From Siphonodentalium dalli (Eukaryota; Mollusca; Scaphopoda; Gadilida; Siphonodentaliidae): a DNA stretch of 64,000 nucleotides. The DNA is taken from contig CP136061.1 of assembly GCA_032622095.1 (NCBI GenBank), positions 216,842,373 through 216,906,372 of the forward strand. The letters run 5' to 3'. The position numbers and the translations under genes are program-made. A model generated the notes under the pieces. The model was not told the origin of the DNA and did not search any database. It saw only the letters and a list, made by a program, of their open reading frames with translations. Below, in pieces: positions 23,564 to 35,219 of this stretch. Position 1 is the stretch's first letter. Every line of letters begins with the position of its first letter.

Positions 23564-24011
23564 ACAAAACGACATGTATAATTAAAGACAGTTTCGTTTA
23601 TATGAATTCACACACTGCATGTCGGGGGGTGATTTTTCTACATTTTGGTGGAACGGCCTCCGCTATTTACTCTCAAACCTTTACCGCTTGATGTCAAGAG
23701 CTTCACACCTTCTCTCGCCATGTAGGGCCTATATCTTTTCGTCCACGTATTCGTCTTATTTGACTATATCCATATAATCTAATTAACATTCACCCATTCC
23801 ATGACCACACCCAGAAACAGACCCATGCAGACCACTGACCAATTTTGGACTAATTTTCTAGACGTAATTTTATTGATCTCTTCCAGTCCAACAACAACAA
23901 TGTATAATGTTTGTCCCATGTCGTGATATGTTCATGTTATTGTGTAACTATATATAGAGTACCGTACCGTGCTGGGACCACGAATTAGTGAAGTATGGAT
24001 ATAGATCGGTT

Positions 24012-24036
24012 GGGGGGGGGGGGGGGGGGGGGGGGG
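24012..24036 (+). repeat. Poly-G tract, 25 bp
   Basis: An uninterrupted run of G. Such tracts can form G-quadruplexes and are prone to length error in assemblies. Confidence 0.95.
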
Positions 24037-24428
24037 TATTCGTTATAGGACAATATTCGACTTTTTTCTAAAACAACACACACACTTAACAATAAATAGT
24101 ATATATAGGCCTATATATTATATGTTGGAACGAACAATCTCAACCTATATCGGCGTGTTTCAGGCTGTAATTTCTTATCTATTGAGTAATAAGCCTAATA
24201 TAATAGACTGGTTGTATGTGTCTATATGCCACGGAAATAACATTTATGTAGTTCGTTTTCTCCTGATGTGATATCACAATTCAGTTGGACAAATCGCATT
24301 TATATAGAGTTCGATATTCACTTTTTACTGCAAGAGTGAAGATTGGAGAGTTTATAATTTCCCCAAATTGTCCACGTGGGCTTGTAACACGCTCCGCCGA
24401 ACATACATACATATAGTTGGTATATAGA

Positions 24429-24563
24429 GGATCTCATATGAGTTTCTATTTTATACGGAATTTATCAACCGAGTTCACTAAATTCGATTTGAGCCGAGGC
24501 TCAAATAGAATTTCGAGGACGAGGTTGATAAATTACGTATAAAATAGGACGAGTTTGAGATAC
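24429..24563. mobile_element. Imperfect hairpin element with nested palindrome
   Basis: GATCTCATATGAG..CTATTTTATACG..AATTTATCAACC on the left is mirrored by GGTTGATAAATTACGTATAA..GAGATACC on the right. The centre carries GAGCCGAGGCTC, an extra palindrome. Layout resembles the hairpins at 29132-29272 and 40651-40781. Confidence 0.65.
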
Positions 24564-24740
24564 CTTTTATCACATGATCAAATAAACCCGAAGCAACGCG
24601 AAATATTCATCGAAAACAACAATCATAAACTACAGCGATCGCAAGTTATTTGAAGAACGCCGTGACGTCATTGCACGCGCTGATATTAAACGTGTCTATT
24701 ACCGATAATTATGAAACTGCTTTTATGGCCAAATTATGTG

Positions 24741-24744
<4 letters not shown>

Positions 24745-24797
<53 letters not shown>

Positions 24798-24808
24798 ATA
24801 TATATATC
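24745..24808. repeat. (AT)n microsatellite
   Basis: About 60 bp of alternating A and T with one phase slip near 24785. The apparent Ile-Tyr open frame here is an artefact of the repeat. Confidence 0.95.
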
Positions 24809-24900
24809 TCCTTTATTGCCTCTGCCACATAACATATTGTTATAAAATTATGTCAATATAATATATATCATGTATATGAGGCATTTCATGGTTTATATTA

Positions 24901-24908
24901 CCCCCCCC

Positions 24909-24939
<31 letters not shown>

Positions 24940-24941
24940 AC
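24901..24941. repeat. Poly-C followed by (CA)n
   Basis: 25 C bases followed directly by a CA dinucleotide repeat. The same poly-C then CA arrangement occurs at 22380-22420. Confidence 0.95.
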
Positions 24942-26541
24942 AACCTTCAAATCCTGGTTTATATATTGTTTATACCACAGGGGTCCGGGACCTTTTTTTT
25001 ATTTTATTGTATTATTTTTTTAAAGAAAATTAAAACAAATGTACCTGGACGTACCCTGTGGTTTATACGACAGTACAATTCTTCGATACAATTATGTCTA
25101 CAGGTACATGTACGTTGGTACCTACGTACAGTGTCAATGTGTTCCATTGGTTACCTCATACGGTAATTCTTTTTTACTGTATATGAAATATCCAAAGATA
25201 GGTTGCTTACACACAGCCACATTCGTTACTCACTCAGAAAAACATAAATCACACAGCCCGTATAAATTGTTATTGAGAATATGGTATGCCTATGGAGAAA
25301 CGGACTATAGATACAAAATGTGGGTCACGCGTTTATACTCTCATCATTGACGTCAGATGTTTTGTTGACTGTTGTACTATAAATAACCAGGGATTTCCAG
25401 TGCGGTGAACTTTAACAACTTGATATCTACGGAAACCCGCAAGTCTGGCACCGCAGCATAATTATAATGTACAGAGGCCCGGCCCTTTACACCGATGCTA
25501 AACAAATGAAATAGTCTCAATAGCGAGAGGCCAGCAATTTCAAGAGATGAACAACGACAAGTTAATTAAGCTTGGAATGATGTCCCAGGATATATGCATT
25601 GCCATTTGATAAGACCTGTACCGTGGATAGGCCTAGCTATGCATTGCCATTTGATAAAACCTGCGTGTTTTCTCTGATCGGATCCTGTGGTTAGAAAGCG
25701 TGACATTTACGAAACCGTTTCTGCAATTCTCACACGATCGATCACGATACACAGAGCCGGAAATTAATAGGATGTATCTCGATCGATCACATATAAAGTA
25801 TATATATATGCCTGTCGGTAAGCCAGTTTACAGTGGAACCAATTAAACATAACTGGTGGAGTCGATATTGTGAAACCAAACGGTTATCTCTGATATCTAC
25901 AATAATAATATTAAAACGAAGGTGTAAAACATGTGCGGGTAGGCTGCAGCCTGTTGTATACGATTTGTTCATTGTTTCGTGTGCGAGAATAATTTAGGGC
26001 TGTATATATCATTCAGTCACAGGCGTCTGGGATTTTTTTTTTTTTTTTAATATTATATAGAGAAGGGTTCGATGTAGATTTTCGAGGAAATCACATCCAG
26101 TCTGGGAAAATGCCTTCAAAGACACGTTTATTTCAAGATTATTACTAATTTTGTTGACACCAATTCCCCTTCCTTCGACAATATTCTTCAAAACTAACAG
26201 CCATACTATATGATAATGCGAAACCAGTTGGAGAAAATCTAATTGTATTAGCTGTGTTTATATTGGAATATTTTGTCTTCTTTATCATATAGATGCATAA
26301 ATAAATCTAGTGATAAATTACTAAAACAGTGAAATTATAAAGCCCTTCATTTTTTCACTAGTTTTTAAAATACTTGACCATAAAATATGGAATTTGACTC
26401 ATTCTGAGAAAATTGAGGCTCCGAACTCAGATAAACTCCCGTTTTTCAACGAATCCGGGAAAGGTTTTCTGTTATGTATAATCAGGAAAGTATAATATCT
26501 ACAAAATGGGCATGACATTTCCAGACCCTGCATGGAACGGA
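24942..26541. other. No supported feature
   Basis: A frame at 24870-25350 begins in the poly-C tract and has no domain. The near-identical phrase GCATTGCCATTTGATAA occurs twice (about 25595 and 25638), a small local duplication. I see nothing else I can name. Confidence 0.5.
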
Positions 26542-27535
26542 GATACTATTTACCGAGAACAAGTCTAAAATTAATAATTAAGTTAATAATGTTCAATTAT
26601 AGTGTACATAACAATCTTTAGTGGATATTATGCCACGTTTGACCTTTTAAATGACATATATGTAGTTATTATGGGTATACCGAGAAGTTGAAACATGTTG
26701 GACAAAAACAGCAATTGCTATCTAGAATATATCTAGCGGAAATCTCGGTTGTTCTATGTAAATAGTATCACTCAATACGGGGGTGATTAATTGACTGAGC
26801 TTGTTCTCGGTTTGTAGTGTCTTCTCGGTTTTACAAGAGTGTGAACATGTTATTAAATAAGCTTGCTAATTTGCTAATTTGGGGCTAATTCAAAATCACC
26901 AATTGATGCATTGGCAGACGCTGCACGCAGTGCACTTCTGATATCTCTTGTAGTTGATCGTCTACAATTTCGAAACATCTTTTCTGTCAGATCTGGCAGT
27001 TTAAATTTGTTTTTTAAGTTTTGCTTCTTAACTTCAATGGAAGTTTTGCTTCTTAACTTCTGATGGGATATGTTCTTCATATAATAAGCTACCACCATCA
27101 TTATGGTATTGGTTCCGAAATAATAATAATGGTAAGCAATGTACGTCATATATCTTGCATACATGCGTGTTTGACTTCTGATTCAATTCTGTATATTGCT
27201 TGCTTGATTAACAGTGATATATGCACCAAATATAACTCAACTCAATGAATTTTGTTCACCAATCAGACCCATCATGCAGCTAGTACTTAGTTAATTAACA
27301 CTTAGGCACGGTTTATGCCTTTGTGTTACCACCAACCGAGAACAAGCACGGCGGCTGTGCGATGTTTCAACTTCTCGGTATAGGCTATACCCATAATAAC
27401 TACTTATATGTCATTTAAAATGTCAAATATGGTATAATATTCACTTAAGATTGATATATACACTATAATTGAACATTACTAACACTTAATTATTAATTTT
27501 AGACTTGTTCTCGGTTGTTCTCGGTAAATAGTATC
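26542..27535. mobile_element. 994-bp DNA transposon with ~155-170-bp terminal inverted repeats
   Basis: The left end GATACTATTTACCGAGAAC is mirrored at the right by GTTCTCGGTAAATAGTATC. Homology between the arms continues through AAGTCTAAAATTAATAATTA and CCGAGAAGTTGAAACAT. An internal copy of the right terminus at about 26740-26775 suggests a smaller complete element or a nested event. A minus-strand open frame at 26874-27164 (LPDLTEKMFRNCRRSTTRD..) could be a remnant of a coding region, but I do not recognise it. Confidence 0.75.
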
Positions 27536-29131
27536 ACCCCATTGGAAGGACTTGTGAATTAGATTTTTTGTTTATGTACAATCATTCCTGAAAATCAATA
27601 AATTGATAATTTGACCCAATTTATTTCACAATATTCACCAATTTCCCTTTTCTGAATTAATGTTGATTTTTAGTATATTCCTGCAAAGAAAAAGCTTGTT
27701 GCAATTAGTTCCGGGTTTGTCATTTTTTCTCTCTCATATAAATGCACTGGACTACACATACCGCGGTAATGGGAGGTAACTAATTAGTGATCAATTCAGC
27801 TTAAAGGGACCCAAGACCTTCGAATTGGTTCATGAAAAAACAATACATTTTTATAAAAGTCTGTGAAACAACTATACCACCCACAAGTAAAAAGAGATTG
27901 ATTTTGTTATTTTTATTTTTCATTATTAATAACTCTCCAATAACGAGAATTTGAATATTGACACGATTATTATGTAAACATTACTGGTATGTAGCCTACA
28001 GAGGCGCATTACCGACCAAAGTCAAATTAGATACCAATATGTTTAATCAAAATTTAAAGGTAAACATGATTAGAAAAGGCCAAAAACTTTGAATAGACCT
28101 AGCTACTACTCTGAAAATCAAATTAATTTAGACTATATAATATATTTGACATTATATAATACGCGACCAACGATGTTGACGAATCACCTTAATGTGCAAA
28201 AATTCGTTTGGAGAGCTATCATAAATCAATATAACTTATAAGAACAACGGTTTATCTATTTCTCCATATATGTTCTTGGCAGCACTGGTGTTTTACAGAC
28301 GTATAGCCTATATATCTTATGCACATGTAGGCCTATACGCACGGCGAGAACCTTTTGTCTGCTTTAATCCTACATCGCAGTAGGCTATATGGATATACAA
28401 TTCGACAAAAATATCAATATTCAAATAAGACTGTGTTCAATTGTGATTAAATTTTGTTTTCAAATGATCGATTGTTTATTTTTCATATGGAATCTAGTTG
28501 AACATTGAACACTGTTTTTGTTGTTATTTTTGTTTCAGTGTTTTGTCTGTTTGTTTTGGTCTGTTTTGTAGTTGTTGTTGTTTTTTATTTTATTTAATTT
28601 TATGTTTGTGTTGTCGTTTTTGAGTCAACTTCGGGTAGTGGAATGAATTTGAATTGAGATAGGCTACATGAGGCCCCACATTATTGATGTGCGCTGTCAA
28701 TTCCAAATCCAGAGTAATGAAATATAATTAATAAGTTATAGAAGCAAGATCAGACTTGATATAACCAGGCTAAAATATATAATATAACAATCATTGTCCC
28801 CACATCCGGTTGTAACTAGCAATCTGATTGGCTACAACGCCACGTTTAAATCACCATGTCCCCCGTCACCCTTGACAGCGGGGGTATAAGAGAACGTGCG
28901 CCAACATCGGGGGTATATGAGCACGTGAAACATCGGGGGTATATGAATGACCCTTGAACTGGCAGTTTCCACTAATCGTGACGTTGCTCTCGCACGCCGA
29001 ATTTGACGTCACCGGACACCGGGTCCGTAGGTCAGCTACTGAATTATTCTTATTGGTGTGAATTAATCGGATAACCTATGAAAAACACACTTACATTAAG
29101 GAGACATGGTTATTGTTGTGGGGACAAAATC
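27536..29131. other. No supported gene
   Basis: AT-rich sequence with short direct repeats. Around 28870-28950 the phrase CATCGGGGGTATATGA is repeated, and 28979-29035 is CpG-richer with TGACGTCAC. Either could be a promoter patch or part of the neighbouring hairpin element; neither is supported further. Confidence 0.4.
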
Positions 29132-29272
29132 GTTATCTCCGGCAACATCGTGGGGTACATGGAGATTTAATACCTGTATGTCTCTTTTTGAACCACTCGG
29201 CTCCGCCTCGGGGTTCAAAATCGACATCCAGGTATTAAATCTCCATGTACCCCCGATGTTGCCGAAGATAAC
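29132..29272. mobile_element. Hairpin element with nested inner hairpin
   Basis: GTTATCTCCGGCAACATCG then GTACATGGAGATTTAATACC on the left is complementary to GGTATTAAATCTCCATGTAC then CGATGTTGCCGAAGATAAC on the right. The loop itself contains TTTTGAACC..GGTTCAAAA around CTCGGCTCCGCCTCGG. No coding capacity beyond incidental frames on both strands. Confidence 0.75.
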
Positions 29273-29279
29273 TAATATC

Positions 29280-29472
29280 ATTCAAATAACGACAAAATAT
29301 AGCGCGGTGAATATTCGGTTTGCAATTTATTTTGACGTTGACTGTAACCCTAGAAATTTTGTGGAGCTCTTCTGTGCCAAAAATGACAGAAAGATATGGG
29401 CGGACTGTTCTAGCCGATGGAATTACAGTGGTGAAGGAAATTCCAGCTTAGTTCTAGCAGATTCTGTCGTAA
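29280..29472 (+). other. Possible orphan exon, unrecognised
   Basis: After the hairpin, a frame reads FDVDCNPRNFVELFCAKND, then RKIWADCSSRWNYSGEGN, and ends LVLADSV just before a good GTAAGT donor near 29470. Cys content and composition look protein-like, but no acceptor or start is certain and I do not recognise the family. In another frame the same region reads MTERYGRTVLADGITV. This could be a decayed element or a first exon. Confidence 0.25.
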
Positions 29473-30198
29473 GTTGCTAATATTTAATAACTGTTATCAA
29501 AATAACAGTTTGCTGATATATTTTAATTTGATTTTAAAGTCTAAAACATCGACGTTGTGAAGGTTACGCTTCCGTTCCTCGTGTCGTGAGGAAAAAAACA
29601 ACAACATCGAAAATGATCGTTCGAAATTTGAGTTAGAACTGTCTTCATTCGACCAACACCTAATATTATGTTTACACATTAATACTATGCTAGTTGTCTC
29701 TATCTTCCGAAGCTTATCTGGCGTTAATACTCCCATTTTAGCGTCATTTGTTTAATGCAAACCAATTTCACATTCCCTATTTTTCGCTATACTAAAATAA
29801 CACAAACGAGGACAATACACTACTTCAATATGGCCCTATACTACTTGTACTTCCCAGGCTGGCACAGGGCTAGGCTATCATAATCATGGATGTTACGCTC
29901 AAGGTTCTCAGACCCTCTGCACTGCATGTATTTGTATATGTAGACTGTAGACAGGTCTGGGAAATGTGACTGAGAACACAGCTACAATCCTACATGTACA
30001 AATGAGTACAAATTACAATAGCTGTAATATTCAGCTATATATTCTACTTTCAAGCCTGCTGCTTTTCCATAATTAACTAGAAATGCTAATTTGCACATCT
30101 AATCTAGGTCGCAATTCTCCAATCACTTTCAAACAAATCAAAGTCAAAAGTCAAAGATATCCAAAGAGAAAAGGAATTGTATCCTTAAGGCTTAAGTT

Positions 30199-30563
30199 AT
30201 GGAAGACTTTAATATTAACTTACTAGTAGGCTCAGAGAACAATGCAGGGAAACACTTTACCAATCTCTTGAAATCATTTATGTTCCTCCCAATGATAACC
30301 AAGCCAACACGAATAACTGAGTTCAGTGCAACCCTAACAGACAACATTTTCACCAACTGTCACCATTCATCACCAAAATACTCAGGCATTTTTGTTGAAG
30401 ATATATCTGATCACCTAGAACAATATTCCTTATAATTAGAGGTCATGATAATAAACAACACCAAAATAAAGCAACGTACATCTTCCAATGGGAATTTTCA
30501 AAACAAAATATTCAAACCTTCATCAACAAGACATCAACTATGGACTGGAGCAGTGTGATTGAC
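30199..30563 (+). pseudogene. LINE endonuclease C-terminal part
   Basis: The frame reads EDFNINLL (from the GDFN motif of APE-type endonucleases), KPTRITEFSATLTDNIFTN, and DISDHL, which corresponds to the SDH catalytic motif. In the apurinic/apyrimidinic-like endonuclease of LINEs these residues cut the target DNA to prime reverse transcription. A frameshift after SDHLEQYSL moves the reading frame; the linker continues as IFQWEFSKQNIQ..MDWSSVID up to the MULE insertion. The N-terminal half of the endonuclease and any ORF1 are missing. Confidence 0.8.
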
Positions 30564-31031
30564 GGGAGCGGGTCGATTCGGTCCAGGGCTCTTTCGGTCC
30601 AGGGCTCTTTCGGCCGGGCTTGTTCGGCCGGGCTTGTTCGGCCCCTATTCAATTCGGGTAATTAGGTAGTGTGGGTGTTAATTGGACGGCGTGTTAATTG
30701 CCTTTGATTTGGGACCGGTCTTTTGATGACAATGGAGATTTATGTTTGTAATTAACGTTTTATTCGCAACAATAGTAATGGGTATACACACATAGTAATT
30801 AACACTGCAACAAATTCGAACAATAACGTGAATATATTGATTAAAAACAAGTTAAAACAGTAAATATATACAGTCTACATGATAAAACATCTGGTTATTT
30901 AATGATTAAAAACAAGATAAAACATGGAAAAATCAGTCAATATATTATTTTTTTATAAATATTAAAACATTGCTTAGGTCTTCTTCTTTGTTCTTCTTCT
31001 TTGCGTAGGTCTTCTTCTTTATTCTTCTTCT

Positions 31032-31297
31032 TTATTTCTTGGATTGGCCATTCTTGTAGATCGCGTTCACATCCTTCAGGAATTCGGTCGTCTTGAATCT
31101 CTTGATGGTGCCGTCTTTGTATGATGCCCATAGCGCCTCAAGGTCTCTGTCAATCTTCGTGTACTTCTGCTTTATGTCGGTTTCGAGGTCCCTCGCTGCT
31201 ACAGCTACCTCGATATGTGCAGCTTCTTTTTGGAGCACTTGGATCAGCGGGTAGAAAGACAATCTGCTCCCCTTCATGTTAAGCCACCTGTGCCAAG
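31032..31297 (-). pseudogene. MULE transposase, C-terminal exon
   Basis: The minus-strand exon begins after a TTCACAG acceptor and reads, with the two bases completing the codon, AWHRWLNMKGSRLSFYP then LIQVLQKEAAHIEV, ending KNGQSKK at a stop. The EAWH..LN motif followed by a helical tail is the usual sequence after the DDE domain in Mutator-like transposases. The junction with the upstream exon gives IEAWHRWLN, a good fit to the family. It is part of a gene whose upstream exon carries a stop codon, so it is called as a pseudogene. Confidence 0.75.
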
Positions 31298-31457
31298 CTG
31301 TGAAGAAGACGAAATTTCATTAAATTTGTTTGTACTTTTGTAGTTCAATAAAAATATGGTGAAGAGGAAGAAATTTCATTAAATTTGTACTTTTGTAGTT
31401 TTAATATTTTTATTATATATTAGTATATATGTTCTTTAAATGGATAATGATTCTCAC

Positions 31458-31802
31458 CTTCGATGTGGATATTTGTTCTGACTTGGTGGTCAAATATGCA
31501 CCATTCGCTGATTGCAATGCAGCTATTTCACATCCACTGGTTCCCAATGTACTCCACGAATTCCTTCAGTTGGTCGGTTCTGGCTCTTGTGGCTAAACTG
31601 TTGTATGTTGGCAGGATGTGACTTGCTGGTAGGAAAGGCAAAGCTAGGAACTGTTGGATGTACGCCTTGATTGGGTTGTTGTTTTTATAGGCGGTTTTCA
31701 AGCCGATATCACCGACCTTCTTCATCACAGCCTGGCACCAGTGGAAGACGCACCCTTTAATATCGGGACCAGGTAGTACCTCTCTTACATCCTGCCATGC
31801 AG
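31458..31802 (-). pseudogene. MULE transposase catalytic-domain exon with internal stop
   Basis: After a TTTCACAG acceptor the exon reads AAWQDVREVLPGPDIKGC, then VFHWCQAVMKKV, and later ALPFLPASHILPTYNSLA. The GC-FHW-QAV pattern is typical of the Mutator-like (MULE) DDE domain. A TGA at 31528-31530 interrupts the frame after GNQWM; translation in the same frame then continues as EWCIFDHQVRTNIHIE to a gtgaga donor at 31458. An intron of about 160 bp separates it from the C-terminal exon. Upstream exons with the first catalytic Asp and zinc-binding N-terminus were not identified. Confidence 0.8.
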
Positions 31803-32297
31803 CTGTGAAATAAACAAAAAAGTAAGAATGAGTATATATGCGTATATGAGTATATATTGTATATATGTATATATGTTGGGGCATACACACTACCCTTAAA
31901 TAGATGGAACAATGTTGTGATAGGCATGAACAAGACTCACTTAAACAAACATGTTCTGATTGCATGAACAAGTCTTCAACTCACCAACTGAGTGATTCTC
32001 AACTCAGATCAATCACCGTTTTATCTTGTCCAAACAAACATGTCAGAAGCCGTTCTGAGTGTAAAAAGGTAGATACATGTACCAATCTATATAGTAAGTT
32101 AGTAACATATATCTACATCTTTCTCACAGACAAATCACAGGTAAGAATATTAAATCAAATCATAAGATCAATATATATAATTCTAGCCGATGAGCCCGAC
32201 GTTGTCCGGGCTATTCAAAAACAAAATTCAAGTCCGGGCTATTCAAAAACAAAATTTCAAGTCGATAGCCCGACTTTGTCCGGGCTATTCAAAAACA

Positions 32298-32860
32298 AAA
32301 TTTCAAGTCGATAGCTCCACCCGTTTCCGAGATATGGTCTGCGCATGCGTGAAGCTTGCGTCGCACGGGCTCGGCGACCCGATAAAATTCGTATCCGGGG
32401 GCAAGATACATTCACATAGCAAATTTCAAGTCGATAGCTCCACCCGTTTCCGAGATCTCGTCTGCGCATGCGCGAAGCTGGCGTCGCACGGGCTCGGCGA
32501 CCCGATAAAATTTGTATCCGGGGCAAGATACATTCACATAGCAAATTTCAAGTCGATAGCTCCTCCCGTTTCCGAGATCTCGTCTGCGCATGCGCGAAGC
32601 TGGCGTCGCACGGGCTCGCCGACCCGATAAAATTCGTACTCGGGGCAAGATACATTCACATACCAAATTTCAAGTCGATAGCTCCTCCCGTTTCCGAGAT
32701 CTCGTCTGCGCATGCGCGAAGCTGGCGTCGCACGGGCTCGCCGACCCGATAAAATTCGTAATCGGGGCAAGATACATTCACATACCAAATTTCAAGTCGA
32801 TAGCTCCACCCGTTTCCGAGATCTCGTCTGCGCATGCGCTGCACGGGCGTCGCACGGGCT
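32298..32860. repeat. 122-bp tandem array inside the MULE, ~4.6 copies
   Basis: Units begin with AAATTTCAAGTCGATAGCTC at 32298, 32421, 32543, 32665 and 32787, giving periods of 123, 122, 122 and 122. Each contains CCCGTTTCCGAGATCTCGTC, the palindrome GCGCATGCGC, and GCGTCGCACGGGCTCG. A shorter related duplication (GTCCGGGCTATTCAAAAAC) precedes it at 32195-32290. Both strands are open in several frames because the unit length and composition allow it, but no protein is proposed. Confidence 0.9.
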
Positions 32861-32959
32861 CGCCAATACGACAACGACCACCGCCTGGTCAAACTACACA
32901 CACGTACATGTACCAAGTTTCGTCCCGATCGGCTTCGAGAATCGTAGATTTGTATTAAG

Positions 32960-32961
<2 letters not shown>

Positions 32962-32993
<32 letters not shown>

Positions 32994-32995
32994 GG
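32962..32995. repeat. (CAGA)n microsatellite
   Basis: A GACAGACAGACA tetranucleotide tract directly after the 122-bp array and the phrase TTTCGTCCCGATCGGCTTCG. Confidence 0.9.
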
Positions 32996-33255
32996 TCTTC
33001 AAAATATATATGAGATAAACTAGAGCAATGCTACCCTTTTATACACTTTAATCAAAATATTAAACGCTTTATTATAATAATAAAATAACATACAAAAGAA
33101 AAATATATATAAACATCCAAATATCCTACTGATAAAAACATTTTTAGGTGAGACTGTTCGGGCCCAAACCATGGGCCGAACAAGCCCGGCCGAACAAGCC
33201 CCGGCCAAAACAGCCCTGGACCGAATCGACCCCGACCCAACAACGGGTACCCGAC

Positions 33256-34990
33256 TGCAACTCATCTTATAATACATTCATTGATATGATGACTGATGCT
33301 TACAACTATAGCTTTCCTAAATGTAGAAAGATAATCAGAACTCAGAATAACAATCCCTGGATAACAACAGGAATATTAACTCAATTAAAAGAAAAAATAA
33401 ACTATATACAGAAACTTTATAGAAAAACAAATCTGAAATTAACAATTAAAGGTACAAGTCATATAAAAACAGATTAATATCCATAATAAGAATGGCCAAA
33501 ACAACATTACTATCACAAAAAATTTGAACATTACCAAGGTGACATGAAATCAACCTGGATTGTCCTGAAAAAAATACTTAATCGAAATAAAAACAAAACT
33601 AATGTGACACAATTTCAACATGAAAATAAGTATATAAGTGGTAAAAACAAAATTGCAGAAAATTTCAATGAATTTTTTACAAATATAGGCCCTAATGTAG
33701 CAAAAAAGATAAATTCAACCAATGATCCAAAGGAATTTCTCCCCCTTCCCAACCCATCTTCATTCCTCGTTGAACCTGCTGGAGAACTAGAAATAATATA
33801 CATACTGAAAAATATAGACTCAAAAAATGCAGCTGGCTTAGATGAACTTAAATGTGGCATCTTAAAACATTGTGCAGATTCCTTTATCGTACCATTGACA
33901 CATATCTGTAACCTATCTCTTTCCCAGGGTGTGTTCCCAGAACAAATGAAATATGCTAAAGTATCCCCAATCTTCAAATCTAAAGATGCAAGTACATGTA
34001 TACTCAGTAACTACAATGTACATGTACAGACCTGTATCTGTGCTACCAATCTTTTCAAAAATACTTGAAAAACTCATGTATAATATATTAAATATATACT
34101 TAGAAAAACACAAGATTTTATACAGCAGCCAGTATGGCTTTAGGAAGAATCATTCCACAATCCTAGCTTTGACTGACCTTATAGAGAAAATAACTGGTGT
34201 CTTAGATAATCACGAACACACAATTGGAGTGTTCCTTGACCTATCTAAGCCATTTGATACAATAAATCATAGAATAATGCTTCAAAAACTGGAGCACTAT
34301 GGATGTCGAGGGGTTGCACTGAACTGGTTCAATGATTATCTTACTCATAGAAAACAATGCGTTCAATATGATGGCCATATATCAGAAGTCAATGAAATTA
34401 CCTGTGGGGTCCCAAAGGCTCAATCTTAGGGCCTCTCCTATTTTTAATCTATATGAATGACTTACCAAGTATATGCAAGGATGCTAAATTGATACTTTTT
34501 GCAGATGACACAAATGCCTTTTGTTCTGATAGAGATATCCACAAATTTTTAACAGAGTTAACACTGAACTAGATTATATGAGTCAGTGGTTTGCTGCTAA
34601 TAAACTGTCATTGAACATTGATAAAACATATTACATGCTCTTCACTAATTGTTCACTACCTGAGGTACAAAATGTATTACCAGTCCTACCTATAAACAAT
34701 AAAAACGTTAATAGAGTGGCAAATACCAATTTTCAGGCATCACTATTGAAGACAATTTATCCTGAGACAAACACATAAATTCATTATGCTCTAAACTTGC
34801 CAGTAATGTTGGAATCCTGAGGAAAGTCAGTGAATTTGTTCCTGCAAAAACATTGAAAACCTTGTACTTATCACTAAGTATCCCCTACTTGACCTATTGT
34901 AACGCAATATGGAGCTCGACTACCAAAAAGAAAATATTTAAAGGATTACTTTATAAGAAAACGAGTACAATAAATTCAGCCGTATCAATG
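33256..34990 (+). pseudogene. LINE reverse transcriptase, frameshifted
   Basis: Downstream of the MULE the LINE continues with NPWITTGIL (linker), NFNEFFTNIGPNVAKKI, AAGLDELKCGILK, AKVSPIFKSKD, RPVSVLPIFSKILEKLMYN, QYGFRKNHST, FLDLSKPFDTINH, CGVPK, GPLLF and FADDT. These are the ordered blocks of a non-LTR reverse transcriptase. FADDT near 34500 holds the catalytic aspartates. Frameshifts lie near 34000-34030, where ACATGTA-rich extra bases occur, near 34410 (CCAAAGG in place of the expected CCACAAGG), and near 34560. C-terminal phrases NKLSLNIDKT and GILRKVSEFVPAKTLKTLYL follow. It is an inactive copy. Confidence 0.85.
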
Positions 34991-35187
34991 GCCTACTCTA
35001 ATAATTTAAATTTGAAAGCATAATCTAAACTGTCACATATCTCGACCTAAATGAGGTCCACTGATTGTACAGCCACATCCTTAAACATTCACATAAAACA
35101 TATGAAATTGTTCTTGGATTTAATTTAATGTATATACTTTGTGAGCATCGCCAACATATTATGCACACCATGTAATCTTGCATCCCC

Positions 35188-35188
<1 letters not shown>

Positions 35189-35219
<31 letters not shown>
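35189..35219. repeat. Poly-C tract, 31 bp, in LINE 3' UTR
   Basis: Uninterrupted C run; the related LINE end at 21440 also has a C-rich block at the same relative place. Confidence 0.9.

Larger units (their letters stand above)
30564..33252. mobile_element. MULE-type DNA transposon, 2,689 bp, inserted in LINE
   Basis: The insert is flanked by GAC on both sides (30561-30563 and 33253-33255); removing it restores the LINE frame WSSVID-CNSSYNTF. Inverted ends share GGGTCGATTCGGTCCAGGGC and CCGGGCTTGTTCGGCC, with internal doubling of the TTTCGG and TTGTTCGG units at the left. Inside are two minus-strand transposase exons with Mutator-like residues, a 122-bp tandem array and an AT-rich stretch. 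The 3-bp flank is shorter than the 8-10 bp usual for MULEs. Confidence 0.8.

Noticed and set aside
24650-24832. Frame rich in alternating Ile and Tyr
   Set aside because: Translation of an AT microsatellite.
32190-33023. Overlapping open frames on both strands with repeated Ser/Arg-rich text
   Set aside because: They arise from the 122-bp tandem array, which is open in several frames on both strands.
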